A DNA stretch of 64,000 nucleotides. It comes from Pseudanabaena sp. Salubria-1 (lineage in GTDB: Bacteria; Cyanobacteriota; Cyanobacteriia; Pseudanabaenales; Pseudanabaenaceae). The stretch is from contig JALQCR010000030.1 of assembly GCA_023336205.1 (NCBI GenBank), positions 1-64,000 of the forward strand. Direction: 5' to 3'. Of the stretch, positions 24,486 through 31,445 are shown piece after piece. The notes beneath the pieces were generated by a model that saw only the letters and a list, made by a program, of their open reading frames with translations, ran no database searches and was not told the origin of the DNA. A program made the position numbers and the translations under genes. The first letter of the stretch is position 1. Each line of letters starts with the position of its first letter.

Positions 24486-25796
24486 CTACATTGCGGAAAT
24501 AACTACGCGAAAGCCGATGTCATTGTAGCGATCGCTTTGCCAATGCCATTCCCGACTTGCCGCTCGACATAGCTTCGCCTCATTGCTCCAAGAGCCGCCC
24601 TTACGCACACGCCGACTGGTATAGCCATCAAGTACCCATGCCGATCCATCCGCAGGAGCGCCGTTAAAATTATCGTGCCATACATCCTCACACCATTCCC
24701 AAATACCACCATGCATTTCGTATAGTCCCCAAGGATTTGGTACTTTCTGTCCGACTGGTTGCGATCGCTTGTTGGCATTGTCAGCAAACCATGCATACTC
24801 TGTGAGTTGTGTGGAACTATCGCCAAAATGGTAAGCCGTATTAGTACCAGCACGGCAAGCATATTCCCATTCTGATTCGCTAGGCAAACGGTAAAGATGT
24901 TGCGTTTTTGCTGCTAATTTCCGACAAAAATCTTGAGCCTCAAGCCAAGAAATATTTTCCACAGGCGCTTGCAGATTTTCGCGAAATATGGCGGGATTCC
25001 TGCCCATAATGGCAACCCATTGCTCTTGCGTAACCACAAATTTTGCCATGTAAAAAGCAGGAACATTGACCTCAGATATTGGTGATTCATTGTCTCGCCT
25101 GCCAATTTCATTGGGTGGTGAGCCTAGGGCAAATTTGCCCGATGCGATCCGTACCATTTCCATATGGATTCCATTCCCCAAATCATCCCGAAAAGCTTTA
25201 TCTCCTCTCTTAATTGGATCACTTGGCGGTTCAGGGATTGGCGGCGATTCTGCGATGATGATCGGCGCTGGTTGAGGTTTGAGTTTTTCTAGCAATATCG
25301 CCAAGGTAAAACCTGCGATCACAGAACTAGCGCTAATCAGTAACTGACGACGATTAATCTTTATTGGGACTTTTGCAATAGATTTCATCCATGATTGTGC
25401 GATTGGCAAGGCTTTAACCGTAGAGGCTTCCGAAGTCTTTTTTGATTCTAGAGTATTAAAATCATTAACAATTCGGCTAAATTCTTCTATATATTCATAG
25501 CCTTCCAAATATTCGCGGACCAAATAATAATTCTCTTCTTCTGTAAAAAAAGCTTGCACTTTTGGGGATAGCGTATAGTCTTGCCCGATTTCATACAGCC
25601 TTGTGGCAATCAACCCATGGTCTAGCGCATCCTTTTCTGAAACTTGCCAGAAATAAATCACACATAAAGGCTTGGGCGCAATTGGAATCTCTAAATTTTC
25701 TGCTAGGTAAACTGACAAGGCGATTGCGCCAACTTGTTTAATACCAATGGTTTGACTTATGCGATAACGCTTGTTGAGAATATTGTCTAAATCCAT
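24486..25796 (-). CDS. FGE-sulfatase (SUMF1)-domain membrane protein with a kinase-like N terminus
   Basis: Residues 1-125 resemble the N lobe of cyanobacterial Ser/Thr kinases in outline (LNKRYRISQTIG.. and YYLVREYLEGYEYIEEF) but lack a glycine loop, catalytic loop and DFG. A membrane helix follows at about 150-170 (LLISASSVIAGFTLAIL). Residues 205-436 form an FGE-sulfatase domain: MEMVRIASGKFALGSP, YMAKFVVTQEQWVAIMG, YRLPSESEWEYACRAGT, PNPWGLYEMHGGIWEWCEDVWHD and RVRKGGSWSN. Only one Cys sits near the usual active-site pair (AKLCRAASRE), so formylglycine generation is doubtful. The protein probably faces the periplasm. Confidence 0.82.
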   Translation of the reverse strand: MDLDNILNKRYRISQTIGIKQVGAIALSVYLAENLEIPIAPKPLCVIYFWQVSEKDALDHGLIATRLYEIGQDYTLSPKVQAFFTEEENYYLVREYLEGYEYIEEFSRIVNDFNTLESKKTSEASTVKALPIAQSWMKSIAKVPIKINRRQLLISASSVIAGFTLAILLEKLKPQPAPIIIAESPPIPEPPSDPIKRGDKAFRDDLGNGIHMEMVRIASGKFALGSPPNEIGRRDNESPISEVNVPAFYMAKFVVTQEQWVAIMGRNPAIFRENLQAPVENISWLEAQDFCRKLAAKTQHLYRLPSESEWEYACRAGTNTAYHFGDSSTQLTEYAWFADNANKRSQPVGQKVPNPWGLYEMHGGIWEWCEDVWHDNFNGAPADGSAWVLDGYTSRRVRKGGSWSNEAKLCRAASREWHWQSDRYNDIGFRVVISAM

Positions 25797-25857
25797 TGAT
25801 GTCTAGGGTCGGGAATATAGCGATCGCCACTTACATTAAAGCCCAAAAAGCAAAATT

Positions 25858-25992
25858 AGTTGTAGTTAGCGTCAGCGTAACGCACCCTTGCGGTAATTGG
25901 ATTTTGGGGTGAGTTACGCTATCGCTAACTCAACCTACGAGGGCGACCCCAAAGAGGGTTGCAGCGAGAAGTGCCGTAATGCTCTTTGGGGT
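25858..25992. repeat. Dispersed repeats with GTTAGCG/CGCTAAC and CCCCAAAGAG arms
   Basis: GTAGTTAGCG..GTAACGCACCC pairs imperfectly with GGGTGAGTTACGC..CGCTAACTCAAC. A second inverted pair, ACCCCAAAGAG / CTCTTTGGGGT, follows. The first resembles GTTGAGTTAGCG-type repeats common in cyanobacterial intergenic DNA. No gene lies between 25797 and the tRNA. Confidence 0.65.
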
Positions 25993-26060
25993 TTTGGAGA
26001 AATTTCCAAAAGATCTTGTGTAATTGGGCAAATCAGTAGTATTATCAATAACGGTTAAAT

Positions 26061-26134
26061 GGCGAGTGTAGCCAAGTGGTTAAGGCAGTGGTTTGTGGTA
26101 CCACCATTCGTGGGTTCAATTCCCATCATTCGCC
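26061..26134 (+). tRNA. trnH: tRNA-His (GTG)
   Basis: The cloverleaf is complete. The first G serves as the extra G(-1) of tRNA-His and pairs with C73. The acceptor arms are GCGAGTG / CATTCGC with one G-T pair, the anticodon stem is GTGGT/ACCAC around TTGTGGT with anticodon GTG, and the T arm is GTGGGTTCAATTCCCAT. CCA is not encoded. Confidence 0.95.
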
Positions 26135-26160
26135 CTCAAATTAAAATCCAAATAACACCA

Positions 26161-26203
26161 CAAAAAATAAAAGAGGTCACAAAGTGACCTCTTTTATTTT
26201 TTG
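26161..26203. terminator. Terminator after tRNA-His
   Basis: A 20-bp perfect stem (CAAAAAATAAAAGAGGTCAC and its complement) with an AAA loop ends in a T-rich arm, 26 bases after the tRNA. Confidence 0.85.
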
Positions 26204-26291
26204 TGCGTTTTGACGGTAGCTCAAAGCCCTAAAATTGCGAGAGAGTTTAATATGCCTTAGCAATTTTTTAAATAGGACGACTGAAGGTTTC

Positions 26292-28556
26292 ATGAGAAAG
26301 ACAGTTGTAAGATTTTGCGCGATCGCGTTGATCACGATTTTAATAGTGGTTTCGCTTGGCGGCTTATATCCGCAAAGTTCGCGAGCTGATGGTAATGCGA
26401 TCGCGATCGCCGTAGCTGCACCTCTTAGTGGTGATGGCGCGAGTGGCGGTCAAGAAATCGTCGATAGTATCAAGCTATATATTGATGCGACCAATCGTGA
26501 TGGGGGCATCAATGGTCGTCAGCTTAAATTAAATGTTTTTGATGACAAGGGGAATGCGGATGGGGCAACTCAAGTTGCTAACGAAATTTCTAAAAGTGAG
26601 GCTCTAGTGGTGTTGGGGCATCGCACTTCTGATGCTTCGATCGCGGCGGGTAACATTTACCAAGAGCGCAAATTGCCAGCAATTACAGGTACGGCAAATA
26701 ATCCTAAAGTTACCACGGATCGCCCATACTATTTTCGGATTATTTATACCAATCCTGATTTAGCAAAAACCTTGTCGATCTATGCGCAGCAAGTATTGCA
26801 ATTCAAAACGGCAAGTGTAATTTATGACAAAGCCAGCAAAAATGAACAAACCCAATCTGAAGTAATTAAATCGGCTTTTGAAGCTAATGGTAATGGCAAA
26901 ATTCAAAAAACTTGGGCGATTGACTCTGATCCATCTAATCGGAAAGCGTCAGTGCAACAAATCGTCAATGAAATTGCCGCCGAGACTGATGCAGGAATTT
27001 TGTTTTTAACTTTGGGCAAAGAGGATGTTGCCGAAGATTTTTTAGTGGCGCTGAAACAAAAGGGGCTGAAAAATAGCATTTTAGGTGAACAAGCTTTAGC
27101 AAGAGAATCTTTTGCAAAGCGTTTTGAAAAATACGATGAAGAAAAGAAAAGCGCAGGCTTCTTTACTGATGGCATGTATGTGCCAGCGCCAATCTTATTT
27201 GATAGTGCTGGAGCTGATGCCCAAGATTTTCTCACTGCTTATCAAAAAGCCTATAACAAGACTCCTTCCTATTTAGGAGCTAAGTTTTATGAGGCAGCGA
27301 TCGCGGCAGTCGATGCAATTCGCAAAGCTAATCCCAAATTAACGACGGCAAGCTTAGAAAGCGATCGCGAACAGGTGCGAGATGCTCTAGCAAAGCTAAA
27401 CAATCGTAAGGTCGGGATACGAGGTTTAACGGGTTTGCTGTATTTCAATAGCGATCGCAATAGTGATCAACCTGTGCGCCTTGCTCAATTTCAAAACTAT
27501 AAACTGATTTCTGCATCTCAACAATTTACTCCAATCCCTAATCCTGAGCGACTGAATCTGCCGAAAGAAATCCAAGCTGGAAGCATTGTTCAATCGGGCA
27601 ATCAATATTTTTGGCGGCAGCGTGTAGTTTATGCGGGAATGGATATCAATAAGCTAAATCGCATTGATAAATCTACCTTTACCGCCGATTTTTATGTATG
27701 GTTCCGCTATAGCGGCAATGATGAGCCTACGGAGATTCAGTTTCCTGATGCGGTCACCAATAGTGTCAACCCCACAGCTCCAGTATTTGATGGCAAAGCA
27801 CCAATCAAGGCGCAGGTCGTCAATGGCTTAAACTATCGTCTCTATCGGGTACGCGGTGAATTTCGGAATGCCTTTGATTTTCGTGACTATCCCTTTGATT
27901 CGCAAAGATTAAACTTGCGTTTTGATAATCCCAATCTATCGACTGAGCGGTTGATCTATGCGATCGATAAGGTTGGCTTAAAATTACCAAGACCCGAAGC
28001 CGAAGAACGTAAACCATTTCAAGGACTACAGCTTTGGAATTTTAAAAGTATTACCTATTTTCAAGACTCATCGCGCAGTACCTCCACTCAAGGCGATCCT
28101 GATTTGTTTCAGTCCAATGTGCAGGTCGAATACCCTGGATTAAGTATACGCATGACGTTTCAGCGCAAGACCTTAGTATTTCTGTCTAAGAATGGTTTAC
28201 CCCTGATTTTGCTGTCGGGTTTAACCTATTGCTGCTTATTCTTCCCCTATACGATGTTTGTGCCTCGCACAATGGCTCCTGCATCAGCATTACTATCAGG
28301 AATTGTGTTGTTGCTTTCCTTTAACAATCAACTGCCTGAAGTTGGCTATACCGTTGCGATGGAATATGTGTTTTATGTCTATTTCTGTCTGTGTTTACTA
28401 CCAATTATCGTCACAGCAATCGGGACTAAGCTAGATAAAGAGGGACATAAAAAAGCCTTTAAATATTTGAATATTGCGTCTTGGATTCTCTATCCATTAA
28501 TTGTGATTGTCACATTTGCCACTTTTTTAATTAATTATGGCGATCGCCTAGCATAG
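26292..28556 (+). CDS. Periplasmic amino-acid-binding domain fused to a pentameric ligand-gated ion channel
   Basis: From ATG 26292 (after GAAGG) the protein is 754 residues. A signal anchor (about 5-32) precedes a LivJ-type type I periplasmic binding domain at about 35-410 (AIAVAAPLSGDGASGGQEIV, LYIDATNRDGGINGRQL, YLGAKFYEAAIAAVDAI). Residues about 440-620 match the extracellular domain of pentameric ligand-gated ion channels: FTADFYVWFRY, and DFRDYPFDSQRLNLRF at 529-544, where YPFDSQ is the diagnostic loop, without Cys as in other prokaryotic members. Four membrane helices follow, M1 near 635-655, M2 at 662-681 (APASALLSGIVLLLSFNNQL), the LPEVGYT M2-M3 linker, M3 near 690-711 and M4 near 725-748. 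I infer a pentameric cation or anion channel gated by an amino-acid-like ligand. Confidence 0.88.
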   Translation: MRKTVVRFCAIALITILIVVSLGGLYPQSSRADGNAIAIAVAAPLSGDGASGGQEIVDSIKLYIDATNRDGGINGRQLKLNVFDDKGNADGATQVANEISKSEALVVLGHRTSDASIAAGNIYQERKLPAITGTANNPKVTTDRPYYFRIIYTNPDLAKTLSIYAQQVLQFKTASVIYDKASKNEQTQSEVIKSAFEANGNGKIQKTWAIDSDPSNRKASVQQIVNEIAAETDAGILFLTLGKEDVAEDFLVALKQKGLKNSILGEQALARESFAKRFEKYDEEKKSAGFFTDGMYVPAPILFDSAGADAQDFLTAYQKAYNKTPSYLGAKFYEAAIAAVDAIRKANPKLTTASLESDREQVRDALAKLNNRKVGIRGLTGLLYFNSDRNSDQPVRLAQFQNYKLISASQQFTPIPNPERLNLPKEIQAGSIVQSGNQYFWRQRVVYAGMDINKLNRIDKSTFTADFYVWFRYSGNDEPTEIQFPDAVTNSVNPTAPVFDGKAPIKAQVVNGLNYRLYRVRGEFRNAFDFRDYPFDSQRLNLRFDNPNLSTERLIYAIDKVGLKLPRPEAEERKPFQGLQLWNFKSITYFQDSSRSTSTQGDPDLFQSNVQVEYPGLSIRMTFQRKTLVFLSKNGLPLILLSGLTYCCLFFPYTMFVPRTMAPASALLSGIVLLLSFNNQLPEVGYTVAMEYVFYVYFCLCLLPIIVTAIGTKLDKEGHKKAFKYLNIASWILYPLIVIVTFATFLINYGDRLA

Positions 28557-28557
28557 A

Positions 28558-28594
28558 AGCCAATAGAAGCGGTACTTTATGCCGCTTCTATTGG
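28558..28594. terminator. Hairpin after the receptor-channel gene
   Basis: CCAATAGAAGCGG pairs with CCGCTTCTATTGG around a short loop. It overlaps the end of the converging methyltransferase tail fragment and can end both transcripts. Confidence 0.75.
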
Positions 28595-28873
28595 TTAGAG
28601 TCCTTTTCTTGTGCAGATATTTTTTGATTAAGGTGCAATAGTTTCTCTAGCAAGTCGTCACTGTCGCTAAAGCCGTAAATTTGCATTACGAGTTTGTCGA
28701 GCTTGGCATGGAGTTTATAAAGTTGGCTAGCGGGTTCGTGAAAGTATTCGTTATAAAGTTTGGTGATGCCCCATTGTTTGCTCTCCATTTGTTCGGTTCG
28801 ATATTGATGGAGTTCTTGCATGGCGGCGCGGATTTGCTGGACAAGACCCTCACCCCCAGCCCCTCTCCCTAGG
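28588..28873 (-). pseudogene. C-terminal fragment of a type IIG-like DNA methyltransferase
   Basis: This frame encodes VQQIRAAMQELHQYRTEQME, then SKQWGITKLYNEYFHEPAS and QLYKLHAKLDKLVMQIYGF, the usual C-terminal tail of large SAM-dependent DNA methyltransferases of the MmeI/YeeA type. It has no start of its own: its upstream end (PLGRGAGGEGL) is the terminal repeat of the DUF559 cassette, cut by the ISAs1 element at 28874. Removing the two insertion sequences joins it in frame to the gene at 31446-34323. Confidence 0.88.
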
Positions 28874-30099
28874 CAGGGCTGTTTCAAGAAAGGGTAAGAG
28901 AGAGTTCAAATTAGCAAAGACCACATAGCAGGTATTTTGTGGGAAAATTGGTCAATTGCTCCTTTTATTGATTCAAAACCATGAAGCCTAAATACAGAAA
29001 GGACCCAAGTCTTGATGATTGACAGATTAATCGGCGCATTCCCTGCTCTTTGAGGACTTTTATCTTCATCGAATATGACATCTTTTACCCAATGTAGGCG
29101 GTTTTCGACCTGCCAATGTCCTCGAATCACTTTGGCAATTGGTTCAGATTTTGGCGGTAAAGAACTGAAGTAGTAACTCAATGTGCTGTAAGGCTTGCCA
29201 TCGCGTTCACCCGAACGAGTTACCCTTATCACCGACTGTACATTTTTCCAACGTGAATCAATATTGACGGGTGGTACAAATACTTCCACTAATCTCTGAA
29301 CTTTGCGTCCTTTTGATGAATCATCCTCAACCTTGACTTGAATCGGTGTTTCTTTCTCTGTCTGGACTCTAATCGCTTCTTGCAGTTTTGGTTGATTTTT
29401 TTTTACTTTGATGATGTAGTCATTGTTGCTTTCAACTATTGCCTCAACTGTCTTCTTTTGACAGTGTAAAGCGTCCATCGTAAACACATGATTTTCCAAG
29501 TTAAGCTGTGACAAAAGTTGTTGAATCACACAGATTTCACTCTCTTTTTTATTCTCCATGATTGCGGTTGCTACCACCACACCTTGTTGCTGCGAGAATA
29601 GCGATACCATGCTAATAAAGTTCTGTTTGTTATTGTCAGCATTACTTACGGTATTTCTCAGGCTTTTGCCGTCTCCTGCGATGGCGGCTCCTCCTGCCAT
29701 GGGCTGTTCTTGCATCCAGCTATTAAACGCGTTATTGAGCGCGGCATAGTCTACATCGATCATCATTCGTCTAAGTGTTGAATATGATGGGGCGGTTCCT
29801 TGTTTCAGGGCTAGTAGCTTGATGAGAGTGCGCCGATGTCTCTCTACGAATCTCTCTAATTCTCGGTAGGTTGTGTGTCCACTCATAATTCCCATAATGA
29901 TGATTAGCAGGATTTGCCATAAATCATCACGACTTCCTTTCGCTTCGCGTGGATCTGGCACTTCTTTGAGATAATCAATTATGCTTTTACTCATTTTCTA
30001 CCTCCTTTGACACTATTGGCTAAAATTATCGCTTAAATACTTTGCTTATGACTTCTACCTATCTTTATCAATTTTCTACCATTTCTTGAAACAGCCCTG
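28874..30099 (-). mobile_element. ISAs1-family insertion sequence, complete
   Basis: The element is 1226 bases with perfect 18-base terminal inverted repeats (CAGGGCTGTTTCAAGAAA) and a perfect 11-base direct repeat CTCTCCCTAGG on each side (28863-28873 and 30100-30110). It carries one intact transposase gene. It landed in the G/C-rich terminal repeat of the DUF559 cassette. Confidence 0.93.
28906..29994 (-). CDS. ISAs1-family transposase
   Basis: The 362-residue DDE transposase has the N-terminal VPDPREAKGSRDDLWQIL, the first catalytic Asp in AIAGDGKSLRNT, the second in FTMDALHCQKKT and the Glu in RGHWQVENRLHWVKDVIFDED, all diagnostic of ISAs1. It appears intact and fills most of the element, so the copy may be active. 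Confidence 0.93.
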   Translation of the reverse strand: MSKSIIDYLKEVPDPREAKGSRDDLWQILLIIIMGIMSGHTTYRELERFVERHRRTLIKLLALKQGTAPSYSTLRRMMIDVDYAALNNAFNSWMQEQPMAGGAAIAGDGKSLRNTVSNADNNKQNFISMVSLFSQQQGVVVATAIMENKKESEICVIQQLLSQLNLENHVFTMDALHCQKKTVEAIVESNNDYIIKVKKNQPKLQEAIRVQTEKETPIQVKVEDDSSKGRKVQRLVEVFVPPVNIDSRWKNVQSVIRVTRSGERDGKPYSTLSYYFSSLPPKSEPIAKVIRGHWQVENRLHWVKDVIFDEDKSPQRAGNAPINLSIIKTWVLSVFRLHGFESIKGAIDQFSHKIPAMWSLLI

Positions 30100-30144
30100 C
30101 TCTCCCTAGGGGAGAGGGGAGAAACGAGGAGATTTGGGTTAGGG

Positions 30145-31445
30145 CTTAGTGGTGCAGAAAACTCATGGGAGTCTCAAGATGAGACAATGGTAATACGGGC
30201 AAATTCGATACGAAAATCTAACTTTTCGCGTTTAGCAATAGAAGCAGAGGCAGGAGGAGGATTAGTTCTAGGCAAAATCTGCAAAATAGGAAGAGATTTT
30301 TGTTGGTAAAGAAGAGTGTGAAGCTGACGGAGACCGAGTTGCAGAAAACTCAAGCCGCGATGATCGTGCCAATCAATCGCAGCCCTTTGCCCCAAACGCA
30401 CCAACATTATGCCAAGAATTACAGCAATCAGGTTAGCCGTGGCAAGGAGCATAAATAAACAGGTAAGAGCTTGAGCATCACGGAGATGAGAGCTAACAAC
30501 ATTAAAAGCCGCCGACTTATAGTCTTTAAAATGGGGTTCGATTCCACCAAAGCGTTTGCCATAGAGAGCAAAAGTCTGTAATGAAGGGGGAATATCGCTA
30601 AGGACAGCCCATGAACCGTTAGCCATGTCTAGGTTAGCCGTCGCTAAATGACAATTAACATCACCGAGTACGGTGACATCGGGAACTAGATAAGCTTGCT
30701 CTGCGGGAGGTATCAGTTGTTCAACACGCTTGGTTGTACCTGTTGGCAGAGTCACTAGCAGATCGCTCTTTGCGCGAATTGCCCAAGACCAGTGATTTTG
30801 CTGTAACCATCGGATTAATTCCCCATGTTCAAAACCTCGGTCGGCAAGCAAGGTCACCGTACTTTGTGGCGGCAATAGAGAGCGTACTTGTTCTAAGACG
30901 GGACGATAATGTTCAAAGCCAACTGTAGCGCTGCCATGCTCTAGTACTACTTGAGCTAGAGTAATCGACCTCCCTCCCCAAATCAAGCATACTTCTATAA
31001 GACAGAATTTATCCCACAGTATACTTGTGTCTAAGGCTAGTTCCAACGATTCTCCTGCAAATGCTTGGAGAAAGTGCTTCACCAATGGGTTATAGAATCT
31101 CTCGGCGATGATATGTGGATTATGCACAAAGTAGCTTAGTCTTTCCATCTGACTTCTGGCTTGGCACTCTCGATGGCTCAAATAGGGCAACCAATGACTC
31201 AGACTTGCCCTTCCTGATTGCAATATCGCGGCTACTGCCTCCGCAAATCCTTGGAGATGTCGCTTATCTTTTGGCTTGAGCCATTGACGCAGTTGTTCTT
31301 GTAGCTGAAGATATAGGTGGGGCATTTGTATAAGATCTTTTGTTGAGGAACTTGAGTATCTCATCTCTTGCCCTTTTTATTCCTCTTGTCTCATTTTGAG
31401 ATTCTATGCCTGTCAACCCTTTCCAGACTTTTCTGCACCACTAAG
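30145..31445 (-). mobile_element. IS4-family insertion sequence, complete
   Basis: The element is 1301 bases with perfect 17-base inverted ends (CTTAGTGGTGCAGAAAA) and a 9-base target duplication GGGTTAGGG at 30136-30144 and 31446-31454. Its insertion adds a stop codon (CCC-T-TAG) right after ETLT of the methyltransferase-DUF559 protein. Confidence 0.93.
30174..31364 (-). CDS. IS4-family transposase
   Basis: The 396-residue protein has Asp in LALDTSILWDKF, Asp in LLADRGFEHGEL and the IS4 signature Y-x2-R-x3-E-x6-K as YGKRFGGIEPHFKDYK. It appears intact. MPHLYLQLQEQLRQW, at residue 14, is an alternative start. Confidence 0.9.
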   Translation of the reverse strand: MRYSSSSTKDLIQMPHLYLQLQEQLRQWLKPKDKRHLQGFAEAVAAILQSGRASLSHWLPYLSHRECQARSQMERLSYFVHNPHIIAERFYNPLVKHFLQAFAGESLELALDTSILWDKFCLIEVCLIWGGRSITLAQVVLEHGSATVGFEHYRPVLEQVRSLLPPQSTVTLLADRGFEHGELIRWLQQNHWSWAIRAKSDLLVTLPTGTTKRVEQLIPPAEQAYLVPDVTVLGDVNCHLATANLDMANGSWAVLSDIPPSLQTFALYGKRFGGIEPHFKDYKSAAFNVVSSHLRDAQALTCLFMLLATANLIAVILGIMLVRLGQRAAIDWHDHRGLSFLQLGLRQLHTLLYQQKSLPILQILPRTNPPPASASIAKREKLDFRIEFARITIVSS

